A stretch of DNA of 64,000 nucleotides from Pseudopelagicola sp. (GTDB lineage Bacteria > Pseudomonadota > Alphaproteobacteria > Rhodobacterales > Rhodobacteraceae). The position numbers and the translations under genes are program-made. Below the pieces are notes generated by a model, which had not been told where the DNA came from, searched no databases, and saw only the letters and a program-made list of their open reading frames with translations. The stretch's first letter is position 1. Every line of letters starts with the position of its first letter. Location: assembly GCA_026195905.1 (NCBI GenBank), contig JAPHRE010000039.1, positions 50,351-114,350 of the forward strand, given 5' to 3'. Positions 10,768 through 22,074 of the stretch are shown one piece after another.

Positions 10768-11556
10768 CTAAACATCAAACGTCGCAAAAACCGGCGCGTG
10801 ATCCGAGGGTTTTTCCCATCCCCGCGCCGCCCGAAGAACCCGGCTGCCATGCCCCGCGTTGGAAATATCCGGCGTCGCCCAGACATGATCGAGCCGCCGC
10901 CCCTTATCCGCCGCATCCCAATCCTTGGCGCGGTAAGACCACCAGCTATAAAGCTGCCCCGCGGGGATATCCTGTCGCGTGATATCGACCCAACTGCCCG
11001 CATCCTGGGCCTGGGCAAGCTGTTCAACCTCAACCGGCGTATGGCTCACCACCTTCAAAAGCTGCTTGTGGTTCCAAACATCATCCTCGCGCGGCGCGAT
11101 GTTCAAGTCCCCGACAAGAATAGATTTTTCCGGCTTTTCGCCATGAAACCAATCGCGCATCTCGGTCAGGTAATCGAGCTTCTGGCCGAACTTCTCGTTG
11201 ATCTCGCGATCCGGCTTGTCGCCGCCTGCCGGGACATAGAAATTCTGGATCGTAACCCCGTTTTCAAGCCGCCCCGCGACGTGCCGCGCATGGCCGAGCG
11301 TGGCAAAATCCTGGTCGCCCGCATCTTCCATCGGAATCTTCGACAGGATCGCAACCCCGTTATATCCCTTCTGTCCCCGCGCCACAATGTAATGATAGCC
11401 AAGCGCCTTGAACCCCTCTAGCGGGATCTTTTCAACCGGGCTTTTACACTCCTGCAAACAAAGCACATCCGGCGCTTCTTCTTGAAGCAATTTCAATACG
11501 ATAGGCTCTCGAAGCCGCACCGAGTTGATATTCCATGTGGCAAGGGTAAAGGCCAT
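10768..11556 (-). CDS. xthA: Exodeoxyribonuclease III
   Basis: 'MAFTLATWNINSVRLREPIVLKLLQEEAPDVLCLQECK', 'VGDLNIAPREDDVWNHK', 'RLDHVWATPDI', 'PSDHAPVFATF'. Confidence 0.95.
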   Translation of the reverse strand: MAFTLATWNINSVRLREPIVLKLLQEEAPDVLCLQECKSPVEKIPLEGFKALGYHYIVARGQKGYNGVAILSKIPMEDAGDQDFATLGHARHVAGRLENGVTIQNFYVPAGGDKPDREINEKFGQKLDYLTEMRDWFHGEKPEKSILVGDLNIAPREDDVWNHKQLLKVVSHTPVEVEQLAQAQDAGSWVDITRQDIPAGQLYSWWSYRAKDWDAADKGRRLDHVWATPDISNAGHGSRVLRAARGWEKPSDHAPVFATFDV

Positions 11557-11632
11557 GATCCGCTCCGTTCCGTGTCCGATTTTGCGCCACCTTACCCGCT
11601 CCCCCCAACGCCCGCCACGAGGAAAACCGCCC

Positions 11633-11657
11633 GCTCTTCTTCTCTGTAAAAATACTC
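11633..11657 (+). repeat. CTCTTCTTCTCTGT-AAATAC box, copy 1
   Basis: gctcttcttctctgtaaaaatactc in the xthA-GST intergenic region. Confidence 0.75.
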
Positions 11658-11733
11658 AAATCCGCTCGCGCCGTAACGACAGGCTCGACATTTTCGCGCA
11701 TCCCTCCAACACTCTCCCAAGGAGGAACCAACC

Positions 11734-12363
11734 ATGATCTTTTACGACTGCTCCACGGCCCCAAGCCCAAGACGCGCCCGCATGTTCATTGCCGAAAAAG
11801 GCCTGACCATAGACACCCGCGAGGTCTCCCTGACCAAAGGCGAGCAACTCTCGCCCGACTTCCTCAAGGTGCACCCCGGTGCAACGGTCCCCGTCCTCGT
11901 GACAGACACCGGCCAGACCTTGACCGAGAACATCGCCATCGCCGCATGGCTCGACGCGACCCACCCCGAGCCACCGCTGATGGGACAAACCCCTGAGGAA
12001 AAAGCCGAAATTCTCATGTGGAATGCCCGCATCGAAAGCCAACTCGGCATGGCCGTGGCCGAAGCGCTGCGCAATGGCAATCCGCATATGAAAGGTCGCG
12101 CCCTGCCCGGTCCCGACAATTTCGAACAAATCCCGGCGCTGGCCGAACGCGGCCTGGAACGGGCAACCTTGTTCTTTGATCGTCTCGATGCCCATCTGGA
12201 GGGGCGCGATTTCGTCGCCACGGACGGCTTTTCTCTTGCCGATATCACGGCGTTCTGTTTCGTGGATTTCGCCCGCGTGGTGAAACTCCGCGTCGATGAC
12301 ACCCGCCCCAACCTCAAACGCTGGTATGACGCCATGCGGGCCCGCCCAAGCGCGGCCCTCTGA
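11734..12363 (+). CDS. Glutathione S-transferase family protein
   Basis: N-terminal thioredoxin-like 'MIFYDCSTAPSPRRARMFIAEKGL', 'KVHPGATVPVLVTDTGQTLTENIAIAAWLD'. Confidence 0.92.
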   Translation: MIFYDCSTAPSPRRARMFIAEKGLTIDTREVSLTKGEQLSPDFLKVHPGATVPVLVTDTGQTLTENIAIAAWLDATHPEPPLMGQTPEEKAEILMWNARIESQLGMAVAEALRNGNPHMKGRALPGPDNFEQIPALAERGLERATLFFDRLDAHLEGRDFVATDGFSLADITAFCFVDFARVVKLRVDDTRPNLKRWYDAMRARPSAAL

Positions 12364-12366
12364 ACA

Positions 12367-12393
12367 AAAAAAGGCCCGGACAAAATCCGGGCC
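12367..12393 (-). terminator. Candidate intrinsic terminator for the response regulator gene
   Basis: Minus-strand GGCCCGGATTTTGTCCGGGCCTTTTTTT: perfect stem followed by a T tract. Confidence 0.6.
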
Positions 12394-12552
12394 AAGTCCA
12401 ACAGGGAGGTGCATGTCATAACCCCGACATGCAAGGGAACTTGACCCCTAGTGTTAAAGAGTCATGCAATCCGCGACTTTGACCCAGATCAACGCAATAA
12501 TCTTTCCGGTTCAAACCTCGTATCGTCCTTTCATACCCCGCGCTGCGGTGCC

Positions 12553-13239
12553 TCACGAAACAAGCCGATAGCCGCCCGATTCCGTGATAAGCAGGCGCGC
12601 ATTGGACGGGTCGGGTTCGATCTTCTGACGCAGGCGATAGATATGCGTCTCAAGCGTGTGGGTCGTGACCCCCGCATTATACCCCCAGACCTCGTGCAAT
12701 AGCACATCGCGCGGCACCACGCCTTCGCTCGACCGATAGAGAAACTTGAGGATATTGGCCTCTTTCTCGGTCAGACGGATTTTGCGGTCGTCTTCGGTGA
12801 TAAGCATCTTCATCGCCGGCTTGAACGTATACGGCCCAAGCTGGAACACCGCGTCTTCCGACTGCTCATGCTGGCGCAATTGTGCGCGAATACGGGCGAG
12901 GAGAACCGGGAACTTGAACGGTTTGGGCACATAGTCATTCGCCCCGGCATCAAGGCCAAGGATCGTATCGGCATCGCTATCATGCCCGGTGAGCATGAGG
13001 ATCGGACACTTGACCCCCTGCTTGCGCATCAGCTTGCAAAGCTCGCGCCCATCCGTATCCGGCAGGCCCACATCAAGCACCATCATATCGTAAAGGCTCT
13101 CTTTGGCCTTCACCATCGCCTCGCTGCCGTTTCCGGCCTCAAAGACATCGAAATCCTCGGTCATGATAAGCTGCTCAGCCAGCGCCTCGCGCAGGTCTTC
13201 GTCATCATCAACAAGCAGAATTTTCTTGAGCTGGGGCAT
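12553..13239 (-). CDS. OmpR-family response regulator
   Basis: Receiver 'ILLVDDDEDLREALAEQL...MMVLDVGLPDTDGRELC...YVPKPF' and wHTH 'LTEKEANILKFLYRSSEGVVPRDVLLHEVWGYNAGVTTHTLETHIYRLRQKIE'. No histidine kinase adjacent. Confidence 0.95.
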   Translation of the reverse strand: MPQLKKILLVDDDEDLREALAEQLIMTEDFDVFEAGNGSEAMVKAKESLYDMMVLDVGLPDTDGRELCKLMRKQGVKCPILMLTGHDSDADTILGLDAGANDYVPKPFKFPVLLARIRAQLRQHEQSEDAVFQLGPYTFKPAMKMLITEDDRKIRLTEKEANILKFLYRSSEGVVPRDVLLHEVWGYNAGVTTHTLETHIYRLRQKIEPDPSNARLLITESGGYRLVS

Positions 13240-13413
13240 TTGGGCCTCCCTTTCTCTCTTGGTTAGATGACATGTGGCCCGCCATCACGGCATGGGCAAG
13301 AAATGCTGCAATTCTCTCACGGCCTCGTGTAATTCGCGCGCCATATGTTTCATATTGTGACAATCGGGGGTAAACCTGTCCCTCGATACCGTAACACTAT
13401 AACAAGTTGCTTC

Positions 13414-14505
13414 ATGAGCTTTGCACCCGACATTATCGAACGCCTTGCCCGCGCCCGCGCTGATCTGCGTATGGGGGTGCCGATCCTGTTGACCGGGGGC
13501 GGCACGGCAGTGTTGGTGCTGGCCGCCGAAACACTGCGCGCCGAACGTCTTGACGACCTGCGCGCACTTGGCGGAGCGCCCGTCCTCGCGATCACCGCAC
13601 GACGCGCCACGACGCTCAAGGCACATGCCTATGATGGCGATCTCGCCCGTATTCGCCTGCCTGAAGACGCCTCGCTTGGCTGGCTTCGCGATATTGCCGA
13701 CCCTGCGGATGACCTCGCCACGCCGATGAAAGGCCCGCTTGTTGCGGATCGTGAAGGCGACGCGACCCTGCATCGCGCCGCCCTGCGCCTCGTGAAATCA
13801 GCCCAACTCCTGCCCGCTGCCGTGATCACTGCCCTCGAAGATCCCGCCGGTTTCGCACTCGCCAATGGCCTGACCGTGATACCCGCAGACATCGCCGCGC
13901 CCCACCTCGACGCCGCAAGCCCCCTGCACCCGGTCGTTCATGCCCGCCTGCCGATGGCCGCCGCCGAGGCCGGGCGCCTGCATATCTTTCGCCCCGAAGA
14001 TGGCGGCGAAGAGCATTACGCGATCGAAATCGGCCGCCCCCCGCGCGACAAACCTGTCCTTGCCCGCCTGCATTCCGCCTGTTTTACCGGCGATGTCCTC
14101 GGGAGCCTTAAATGCGACTGCGGCCCGCAACTGCGCGGCGCTCTGGCCCAAATGGGGCGCGAAGGCGCGGGCGTCCTCCTCTACCTCAACCAGGAAGGGC
14201 GCGGCATTGGCCTTGCCAACAAGATGCGCGCCTACTCGCTTCAGGATCAGGGCTTTGACACCGTCGAAGCCAATCACCGGCTCGGCTTTGAAGACGACGA
14301 GCGCGATTTCCGCATTGGTGCGGCGATTCTCAAGGATATGGGCTTTGCCTCTGTGCGCCTCTTGACCAACAACCCCCGCAAGGTTGCCATGATGGAGGAT
14401 CACGGCATTGCTGTGGCCGAACGCGTCCCCCTCAAGGTCGGTGAAAACGCTCACAACCGCGCCTATCTCGCGACCAAAGCCTCGAAATCCGGGCATCTTC
14501 TATGA
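13414..14505 (+). CDS. ribA: GTP cyclohydrolase II with an N-terminal RibB-like region
   Basis: '[76 protein letters not shown]'; zinc-ligand cysteines present. Confidence 0.95.
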   Translation: MSFAPDIIERLARARADLRMGVPILLTGGGTAVLVLAAETLRAERLDDLRALGGAPVLAITARRATTLKAHAYDGDLARIRLPEDASLGWLRDIADPADDLATPMKGPLVADREGDATLHRAALRLVKSAQLLPAAVITALEDPAGFALANGLTVIPADIAAPHLDAASPLHPVVHARLPMAAAEAGRLHIFRPEDGGEEHYAIEIGRPPRDKPVLARLHSACFTGDVLGSLKCDCGPQLRGALAQMGREGAGVLLYLNQEGRGIGLANKMRAYSLQDQGFDTVEANHRLGFEDDERDFRIGAAILKDMGFASVRLLTNNPRKVAMMEDHGIAVAERVPLKVGENAHNRAYLATKASKSGHLL

Positions 14506-14996
14506 CGCCTGACGATCTTGTCCTGACGCCGCGCGGTATCCGCTATTGCGGGCGGATCTTCCCCTGCACCATCGGCAAGGACGGCCTGACATCGGACAAA
14601 CGCGAGGGCGATGGCGCAACGCCGCGCGGCATTCACCGGATCACCGGCCTGCTTTATCGCGCCGACCGCCTTGCCGCCCCGGCCCCTTGGGCGATGGCCA
14701 TTGGCAAGGATGACCTCTGGTCTGATGCGCCCGACGATCCGGCCTATAACACCCTCGTGCACGCGCCTTACGGCCCAAGCTATGAGGCCTTGCGCCGCGC
14801 CGATCCGCTCTATGATGTCATCCTGCTGACCGATTGGAACTGGCCCGCGTCGCGCCCCGGCAAAGGCTCGGCCATTTTCCTGCATCAATATCGCCGCAAG
14901 GGATACCCGACCGAAGGCTGCATTGCCTTTCGCCGCGATCATCTCCTGTGGATCGCCGCCCGCGCCGCGCCGGGCACGCGGGTGATTGTGCCCTAG
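14502..14996 (+). CDS. L,D-transpeptidase (YkuD) family protein
   Basis: '[19 protein letters not shown]...[44 protein letters not shown]'; catalytic H..G..EGCI motif. Confidence 0.9.
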   Translation: MTPDDLVLTPRGIRYCGRIFPCTIGKDGLTSDKREGDGATPRGIHRITGLLYRADRLAAPAPWAMAIGKDDLWSDAPDDPAYNTLVHAPYGPSYEALRRADPLYDVILLTDWNWPASRPGKGSAIFLHQYRRKGYPTEGCIAFRRDHLLWIAARAAPGTRVIVP

Positions 14997-15646
14997 CCGT
15001 AATCGCGCGCCCCGAAAATGGCCGATCCAACGCGCACATGCGTCGCCCCAAGGGCCACGGCGCGTTCAAAATCGCCACTCATCCCCATAGATAGCCCCTC
15101 AAGCCCATTGCGCGCGGCGATCTTCGCCAAAAGCGCGAAATGTAGGCTCGGCTCCTCGTCCACAGGCGGAATACACATCAACCCCTGAATCGGAAGGTCA
15201 AGCGCGCGGCATTCGGCCACGAAATCATCCGCCTCTGCGGGCAATACCCCGGCCTTCTGCGGCTCTTCGCCGGTATTCACCTGAATGAATAGATCAGGAC
15301 AGCGCCCCATCTCTTGCGCCAACCGCGCCAGCGTCTTGGCGAGCTTGGGCCGATCCACCGAATGAATCGCCTCAAATAGCTCTAGCGCCTGCCGCGCCTT
15401 GTTGGTTTGCAATGGCCCAAGAAGATGCACCTCAACGCCCGCGAATCTCTCGCGGAACTCGGGCCATTTGCCCGCCGCTTCCTGAACCTTGTTTTCCCCG
15501 AAAAGGCGATGCCCTTCGTCCAAAACCGCCTCAACCCGCTCATTGGGTTGCACCTTGCTTACGGCAATAAGCTGGGTCGCACCAACCGGGCGACCGGCGG
15601 CCTCTTCGGCTTTGTGAATACGGGCTTTGATCTCTGCAAGGGACAT
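14993..15646 (-). CDS. YggS-family PLP-binding protein
   Basis: 'TQLIAVSKVQPNERVEAVLDEGHRLFGENKVQEA', 'LSMGMSGDFERAVALGATHVRVGSAIFG'. Confidence 0.94.
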   Translation of the reverse strand: MSLAEIKARIHKAEEAAGRPVGATQLIAVSKVQPNERVEAVLDEGHRLFGENKVQEAAGKWPEFRERFAGVEVHLLGPLQTNKARQALELFEAIHSVDRPKLAKTLARLAQEMGRCPDLFIQVNTGEEPQKAGVLPAEADDFVAECRALDLPIQGLMCIPPVDEEPSLHFALLAKIAARNGLEGLSMGMSGDFERAVALGATHVRVGSAIFGARDYG

Positions 15647-15701
15647 ACGCGGCCTCCAATGACGATAGCTTGCCAGACTAAAACATCATCCCCGCGCAAA
15701 A

Positions 15702-15730
15702 GAAAAGGGCAGGTCCGAAGACCTGCCCCC
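15702..15730 (-). terminator. Intrinsic terminator of the porin gene
   Basis: Minus-strand GGGGCAGGTCTTCGGACCTGCCCTTTTCTTTT: stem with TTCG loop and T-rich tail just after the porin stop. Confidence 0.8.
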
Positions 15731-15753
15731 TAATGCTGTAGTCGACTTCTGAA

Positions 15754-16653
15754 TTAGAAGTTGAAGACCACACCAGCTTCTGCAACGGTATCGCCTTCGA
15801 AGTCAGCAATACCGCCAGCAACGGACACGCCGCCACCGAGGTCGTGGTTGATGCCAACGCCATAGTTTTCGTAGTTACCGAGCATACCTTCAACCGAAGC
15901 TGCGGTAAAGGTTGCGGTGGTTGCAGCACCGATTGCGGTGGTTGCGGTCACACCGAACGAGTTACCAAAGACGGTATCGTCCACGAAGAGACCGAAGGTG
16001 GTGTTGCCCATGGAACCCTGGAAGTAGAGCTTGGTTACGTCTTCTCCGGCCAGATCCGATTCCTGATGCGACAGAGCAATCAGGTAGTCACCAAAGGTGT
16101 AGTCCATACCAACGAAGATACGGTCATTGATGCCGTCATTCGAGAACGATGCGCGGACATTGAAGTCGCCAGCGGCATAGGTCGCCATGACAACACCGTC
16201 GGTGCCTGCGGTGACGAGACCGATGTCGTGGTTACCGTAACCGATCGAGTGCGGATCAACATACATGAAGCCGGTATAGCCGAGCGAACCCGCGTAGAAG
16301 CCAGGCTGTGCTTCCGATCCCGAAACGTTACCGAGCGACAGGGTGAAGCCGCCGTAGGACGCGTGGAACGCAGCGTCGCGAGCACCGGGGCCAGCTGCGC
16401 CTTTGACGGTGTCACCAACAGTCGATGCGCCGTCATCCCACTGGAGGCGGGTCTGAGCGGTGAAGCTGATGCCGTTGTCCGACTCGGCGGTGCCGGTGAT
16501 GATCAGGCGGAGACGCTGGTCAACGCGGAACTCTTCCGGATCGTTGTCGTTATACTGAATACCAAAACGGCCATAGCCGCTCAGGGTGATGTCTGCGGCT
16601 GCCATGCCAGCGGTGGCGACGAGAGCAGTCGTAGCGAAGAGAATCTTTTTCAT
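15754..16653 (-). CDS. Porin
   Basis: 'MKKILFATTALVATAGMAAADITLSGYGRFGIQYNDND...' Gram-negative porin start; C-terminal aromatic 'EAGVVFNF'. Confidence 0.93.
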   Translation of the reverse strand: MKKILFATTALVATAGMAAADITLSGYGRFGIQYNDNDPEEFRVDQRLRLIITGTAESDNGISFTAQTRLQWDDGASTVGDTVKGAAGPGARDAAFHASYGGFTLSLGNVSGSEAQPGFYAGSLGYTGFMYVDPHSIGYGNHDIGLVTAGTDGVVMATYAAGDFNVRASFSNDGINDRIFVGMDYTFGDYLIALSHQESDLAGEDVTKLYFQGSMGNTTFGLFVDDTVFGNSFGVTATTAIGAATTATFTAASVEGMLGNYENYGVGINHDLGGGVSVAGGIADFEGDTVAEAGVVFNF

Positions 16654-16930
16654 GATTTTTCCCTCGGGTTTTCCAATTCATGCGCCCAAACCGGTGACTC
16701 CGGCATGGGTTGCAAGGCTGTTTCACTCCTTTCCGGCTGCTCTTGCAAGAAAACCTGCGCTCCCAAACGCAAACTGGCTCAAAATGGTGCAGCTATGCCA
16801 CACTGCGCCAGATGCCCCGTTTTTCGCCCCTCCCCCTCGCCGGGACCACCCCGCGCAAGCGACTATACCCTTGCTCCCTGCGTTTGTGTTGGCTAGGACG
16901 GTATATAAATACAAGGATCGGGCTTGAAAC

Positions 16931-17437
16931 ATGATGACACGGAATCGCGTTCTCAAAACTCTTGCGGCCACAGCGGCCATTGCTCTTGTGGCATCATGCG
17001 GCGGTAAAAAATCGCCCTATGATCAAGAGATGGAAGCCAAAACCCGCCGCGACGCGACGACCATTCCCGATCCGATGATGAACAACGCGCCCAAGTCGAC
17101 CATCTGGGACATCTTCAAAGACGACAATTCCGATGTCACGGTGCGGGTCAACAAATACATCTGGAACGCTGCCCTCGAAGTGCTCGATTTCCTTCCGGTG
17201 CAATCGGTCGATCCGTTTTCCGGCGTGATCGTGACCGGCTATGGTACGCCTCCGGGCGGTGGCCGCTCGTATCGCGCGACCGTCTATGTCCGCGACCCGT
17301 CGCTTGATGCCCGTTCGCTGCATGTCGCCATGCAGACCCGTGGCGGTCGCCCCGTCGCCGCCGGAACCGTCAAGGCCGTCGAAGACGCCATCCTGACCCG
17401 CGCCCGCGAATTGCGGATCGCCGACGGCAAGCTCTAA
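16931..17437 (+). CDS. DUF3576-type lipoprotein
   Basis: Lipobox 'ALVASCGGKKSPYDQEMEAKTR', 'STIWDIFKDDNSDVTVRVNKYIWNAALEVLDFLPVQSVDPFSGVIVTGY'. Confidence 0.88.
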   Translation: MMTRNRVLKTLAATAAIALVASCGGKKSPYDQEMEAKTRRDATTIPDPMMNNAPKSTIWDIFKDDNSDVTVRVNKYIWNAALEVLDFLPVQSVDPFSGVIVTGYGTPPGGGRSYRATVYVRDPSLDARSLHVAMQTRGGRPVAAGTVKAVEDAILTRARELRIADGKL

Positions 17438-17441
17438 ACGC

Positions 17442-18701
17442 CTACATCGTGATCCGCCCCGGCTCCATCGACGCGAGCCGGTCGATCCATTGCATCTGCT
17501 GCGGCAGGCACACCGACCTCAGGTCGTATTTCTCCTGCGCAAACTTTCGCGCCGCCCGGCCCAATCCTTCGGCCATGTCGCGATCCTCAAGCACGCCGCA
17601 AACCTCCTCGACAAGCCGCTCCGCCTCGAAAAACGGGAAAAGCCGCCCCGTGACCCCATGATGCACTGCCTCATGCAGCGGCGCCGTATCGCTCGCCACA
17701 ATCGGCACACCCGCGCTCATGGCCTCGATCAGCGACCAACTCAGCACAAACGGATATGTAAGATACACATGCACGCTTGAGACCTGCAAAAGGCTCAGGA
17801 ACCGCTCATAGGGAATACGCCCAAGGAAATGGACCCGCTCCCAATCCGGCGTCGCGATCTTGCCGCGCACCTCGTCAATGAAGATCTGCTTCCAACTCTG
17901 CCCTTTGGGCGGCTGCGCCCCATAGCTGACCTCATCCCCCCCAACAAGAAGCACCCGCGCCTTGGGCCGCTCCTTCAACAGGCGCGGCAAGGCGCGCATA
18001 AAGATGTGATAGCCGCGATACGGCTCAAGGTTGCGATTGACGAAGGTGATCACTTCATCCGCGCACGTCACGCGGCACCCGTCCCCTAGATCAAGACCCG
18101 CATCGGGGTTGGGCACGACATGCTCGGTATCAATCCCGTCATGAATAACGGTAATCCGATCACGAAACGCCTCTGGAAAACTGTTGGCCTGAAACTCGGT
18201 CGGGCTAATGCCCATATCGCCAACCTCAAGATGCATCATATTGTTCAGATTCTTAAGCCGAAGCCGCATCGCCTCAACCTCGGGCATCTTCTGCGGAAAC
18301 TCGGGATCAAACCCAAGATCGCCCTCACGCGCCGCATAATAAAGCTCGTAATAAAGCCCGATCCGCGCCTCGGGCCAAAGATCGCGTAGAAACATCGATT
18401 CGCCCCAACCAGGATGCGCCACGATCAAATCCGGCTGAAACCCCTGCGCCTTCAACTCCCGCGCCGCAAGATAACAGGATTCCCCGCGCAATAGCTTGGT
18501 CTCGAAATCTACGAGCCACGGATGCAGACCCTGCCCCGGATTGCGCCGGATCTTATAGGGCAAAAGCTGAACCCCCTGCCATTGCTTCGGCTTTTCAACC
18601 CGAAGCGTAAGCGCGACACATTTATGCCCCGCCCGCGCAAGCGCCGGGGCCAAATGCTTGTATTGACCGGGAAAATTCTGATGGATGAAAAGAATATTCA
18701 T
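17442..18701 (-). CDS. Glycosyltransferase (GT4-like)
   Basis: 'MNILFIHQNFPGQYKHLAPALARAGHKCVALTLR', 'FVNRNLEPYRGYHIFMRALP', 'PFVLSWSLIEAMSAGVPIVASDTAPLHEAV'. Confidence 0.92.
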   Translation of the reverse strand: MNILFIHQNFPGQYKHLAPALARAGHKCVALTLRVEKPKQWQGVQLLPYKIRRNPGQGLHPWLVDFETKLLRGESCYLAARELKAQGFQPDLIVAHPGWGESMFLRDLWPEARIGLYYELYYAAREGDLGFDPEFPQKMPEVEAMRLRLKNLNNMMHLEVGDMGISPTEFQANSFPEAFRDRITVIHDGIDTEHVVPNPDAGLDLGDGCRVTCADEVITFVNRNLEPYRGYHIFMRALPRLLKERPKARVLLVGGDEVSYGAQPPKGQSWKQIFIDEVRGKIATPDWERVHFLGRIPYERFLSLLQVSSVHVYLTYPFVLSWSLIEAMSAGVPIVASDTAPLHEAVHHGVTGRLFPFFEAERLVEEVCGVLEDRDMAEGLGRAARKFAQEKYDLRSVCLPQQMQWIDRLASMEPGRITM

Positions 18702-18787
18702 GCCTGCGCACTCCCGAAACCTGCCTATTGTCTCTTTCTACCGCCCCGCACCCCATCCCGCCAGAGCCGCTTTGCCAAACGCCTAGG

Positions 18788-18832
18788 CTTCTTCTTGGCA
18801 AAATACCTCGGAGCGCGAGGCAGCGCCTCGCC
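18788..18832 (+). repeat. CTTCTTCTTGG-AAATAC box plus palindrome, copy 2
   Basis: gcttcttcttggcaaaatacctcgga followed by palindrome gcgaggcagcgcctcgc. Confidence 0.7.
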
Positions 18833-19010
18833 CCGCCGCGCCGGTCCGCAAGGACAGGGGCGGCAAAACCTGCGCGCGCTCCTTTGAAAAACCACCCAAA
18901 GCCCCCATTTCGCCGGAATTTCATCCACTGGCTCTAGACCCCGGCCCTGCCTGCGCCTATCACGCTGTGCAACGCTGAAAATTGCCTGATGACTGACGAA
19001 AGGTGCCCCC

Positions 19011-21584
19011 ATGTCGCGCTACATCGCCGCCGAAATCGAAGCCAAATGGCAGGAAGCCTGGGCCGGGGCCGAGAGCTTCAAGGCCGTCCGGGATGAAACC
19101 AAGCCGAAATACTACGTGCTTGAGATGTTCCCCTACCCCTCGGGCAAACTGCACATGGGCCATGTGCGCAACTATACGATGGGCGACGTGATCGCGCGCT
19201 ACAAGATCTCGACCGGCCATAACGTGCTGCACCCGATGGGCTTTGACGCCTTCGGCATGCCCGCCGAAAATGCCGCAATGGCAAGCGGAGGCCACCCCAA
19301 GGACTGGACCTATTCCAACATCGACACGATGGTGGACCAGATGAAGCCCCTCGGCCTGTCGCTCGACTGGTCGCGCATGTTCGCAACCTGCGATGTGGAA
19401 TATTACGGCCAGCAACAGGCGCTTTTCCTCGACATGCTCGACGCCGATCTGGTCTACCGCAAGAACGCCGTGGTCAACTGGGATCCGGTCGACATGACCG
19501 TTCTGGCCAATGAACAGGTCGAAAATGGCCGTGGCTGGCGCTCTGGCGCGCCGGTCGAACGGCGCGAGCTGACGCAATGGTTCTTCAAAATCTCCGACAT
19601 GTCCGAGGAACTGCTCTCGGCGCTCGACGGGCTTGAAAACTGGCCCGCCAAGGTCCGCCTGATGCAGGAAAACTGGATCGGCAAATCGCGCGGCCTGCAA
19701 TTCGGCTTTGAGCGCACCGACGGCGAAGACCCGATTACCGTCTACACAACCCGCCCCGACACGCTCATGGGCGCGTCCTTTGTCGGCATCTCGCCCGATC
19801 ATCCTATCGCCAAGGCGCTTGAGGCCGAGACCCCCGAGGTCGCCGCCTTCGTTGCCGAATGTCGCAAGGGCGGCACCACCGAGGAAGCCATCGAGACCGG
19901 CGAAAAGCTCGGCTACGATACCGGCATCCGCGTGCGTCACCCGCTTGATCCCAACTGGGAACTTCCGGTTTGGATCGCCAACTTTATCCTCATGGACTAC
20001 GGCACCGGCGCGATCTTTGCCTGCCCGGCCCATGACCAGCGCGACCTCGATTTCTGCCGCAAATATGACCTGCCGGTGATCGACACGTTCCTGTCGCTCG
20101 ACGATCCCAAGCCCGTTGAGACCGAAGCCTTCGTGCCGCCGAAAACCGAAAAGGTGAAATGGCTCAACCATTTCGCCGGCCTTGATGAGGCCACCGGCGA
20201 AGAGGCCATCAACGTGACCGTAGACTTTGCCGAGAAACAGGGCTGGGGCGAGGGCGTGACCAAATATCGCCTGCGCGATTGGGGTCTGTCGCGGCAACGC
20301 TACTGGGGCTGCCCGATTCCCGTTGTGCATTGCGAAAAATGCGGTGTGGTGCCGGAGAAGAAAGAAAACCTGCCCATCGAGCTGCCCTATGACGAAGGCG
20401 GCAAGCCGATCGACTTCTCCGTGCCCGGCAACCCGCTCGACCGGCACCCGACATGGCGCGACTGCGCCTGCCCATCCTGTGGCGCCCCTGCACAGCGCGA
20501 AACCGACACGATGGATACCTTCGTGGATTCCTCGTGGTATTTCGCCCGCTTCACCGCCCCGCGCGCCACGACACCGACCGACATGGCCGAAGCCGAATAC
20601 TGGATGAACGTCGACCAATACATCGGCGGCATCGAACACGCGATCCTGCACCTGCTCTACTCGCGCTTCTTCGCCCGCGCCATGCACATCACAGGCCACC
20701 TGCCCGCCAAATCCAAAGAGCCGTTCGACGCGCTCTTTACCCAGGGCATGGTGACTCACGCGATCTACAAAAACGCCGAGCGCACGGACGAAAACGGCCG
20801 CGCGATCTATCACTACCCGGCCGAGGTCGAGGAGCGTGACGGCACCACCTTCGTCAAGGAAACCGGCGAAAAGGTCGAGGTCATCCCCTCGGCCAAGATG
20901 TCGAAGTCCAAGAACAACGTCGTCGACCCTCTGGCCATCATCTCGGCCTATGGCGCGGACACCGCGCGTTGGTTCGTGCTCTCTGATTCGCCGCCCGAAC
21001 GCGACGTGGAATGGACCGCCTCGGGGGCCGAAGCCGCCGCCAAGCATCTTGCCCGCGTCTATCGCATCGCCTCTGAAATCGCCGCCTCCGACGCCGCCGC
21101 GAACGCAGCCGATGACGATCTGCTGCGTGACATGCACAAGGCGATCCGCGACGTGACCCTCGGCGTCGAAAGCTTCGGCTTTAACGCCGCCATCGCACGC
21201 CTTTATGCCTTTACCAACACGCTCGCCAAATCCAAGGCCGGCGCGTCGGCCAAACGCACCGCCGCCCTCGCGCTGGCGCAACTGATGTCGCCCATGACCC
21301 CGCACCTCTCTGAGGAAATCTGGCAAATGCTCGGCGGCCAAGGGCTGATCGTCGATGCGGCATGGCCCGAAGCGGATGAGGCGATGCTGGTCGAGGAAAA
21401 CGTGACCCTCCCGATCCAGATCAACGGCAAACGCCGTGGCGAAATCAGCGTTCCTATGGATATGAGCAAGGAAGAGGTTGAAAAACTTGTCCTCGCACAC
21501 GAAGCTGTCACTCGTGCGCTGGATGGGGCCCAGCCCAAGAAACTCATCGTTGTCCCCGGCCGGATCGTAAATGTCGTCATTTAA
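19011..21584 (+). CDS. leuS: Leucyl-tRNA synthetase
   Basis: '[26 protein letters not shown]' (HIGH-type) and '[13 protein letters not shown]' (KMSKS); full length 857 aa. Confidence 0.98.
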   Translation: MSRYIAAEIEAKWQEAWAGAESFKAVRDETKPKYYVLEMFPYPSGKLHMGHVRNYTMGDVIARYKISTGHNVLHPMGFDAFGMPAENAAMASGGHPKDWTYSNIDTMVDQMKPLGLSLDWSRMFATCDVEYYGQQQALFLDMLDADLVYRKNAVVNWDPVDMTVLANEQVENGRGWRSGAPVERRELTQWFFKISDMSEELLSALDGLENWPAKVRLMQENWIGKSRGLQFGFERTDGEDPITVYTTRPDTLMGASFVGISPDHPIAKALEAETPEVAAFVAECRKGGTTEEAIETGEKLGYDTGIRVRHPLDPNWELPVWIANFILMDYGTGAIFACPAHDQRDLDFCRKYDLPVIDTFLSLDDPKPVETEAFVPPKTEKVKWLNHFAGLDEATGEEAINVTVDFAEKQGWGEGVTKYRLRDWGLSRQRYWGCPIPVVHCEKCGVVPEKKENLPIELPYDEGGKPIDFSVPGNPLDRHPTWRDCACPSCGAPAQRETDTMDTFVDSSWYFARFTAPRATTPTDMAEAEYWMNVDQYIGGIEHAILHLLYSRFFARAMHITGHLPAKSKEPFDALFTQGMVTHAIYKNAERTDENGRAIYHYPAEVEERDGTTFVKETGEKVEVIPSAKMSKSKNNVVDPLAIISAYGADTARWFVLSDSPPERDVEWTASGAEAAAKHLARVYRIASEIAASDAAANAADDDLLRDMHKAIRDVTLGVESFGFNAAIARLYAFTNTLAKSKAGASAKRTAALALAQLMSPMTPHLSEEIWQMLGGQGLIVDAAWPEADEAMLVEENVTLPIQINGKRRGEISVPMDMSKEEVEKLVLAHEAVTRALDGAQPKKLIVVPGRIVNVVI

Positions 21585-22074
21585 TCGCCGCACCGCCCTT
21601 TTGTCTTTGACCGCTGCCTGCGGGCTTGCCCTCGCGGGGTGCGGGTTCGAGCCGACCTACGGAACCGGCGGCAGCGCCTCAAAATTCCTTGGCGAGATTA
21701 CCGTCGACGCCCCAACCGATAACCGAACCTATATCCTCACCCGCGAACTTGAGGATCGGCTTGGGCGCAATCTGAACGGGACATATGGCCTCTCGGTCTC
21801 CGTGACGACCGACGAAGACAGCACCGGGCGCACCATCACCGGCACAACCTCGCGCTATGACGTGATCGGCGAAGCAACCTATGCACTGCGCGACCTCGCG
21901 ACCGGCGAAGTGCTGACCTCTGGCAAGATCAAGAACTACGTCGGCTATTCCGCCACCGGCTCGACCGTGGCCACCATCGCCGCGCAAGAGGACGCAACCG
22001 AACGCCTGATGGTGATTCTCACCGATCAGATCATCGCCAACCTCCTTGCCTATGCGGCCACCACGGCGCAATGA
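21571..22074 (+). CDS. lptE: LPS-assembly lipoprotein LptE
   Basis: Lipobox '[17 protein letters not shown]'; position between leuS and holA. Confidence 0.9.
   Translation: MSSFNRRTALLSLTAACGLALAGCGFEPTYGTGGSASKFLGEITVDAPTDNRTYILTRELEDRLGRNLNGTYGLSVSVTTDEDSTGRTITGTTSRYDVIGEATYALRDLATGEVLTSGKIKNYVGYSATGSTVATIAAQEDATERLMVILTDQIIANLLAYAATTAQ

Noticed and set aside
18960-21593. 877-aa open frame antisense to leuS
   Set aside because: Long antisense frames are expected in high-GC, codon-biased genes; leuS on the plus strand has complete HIGH/KMSKS motifs, while the antisense protein has a low-complexity G/R/H/V composition and no recognisable domain.
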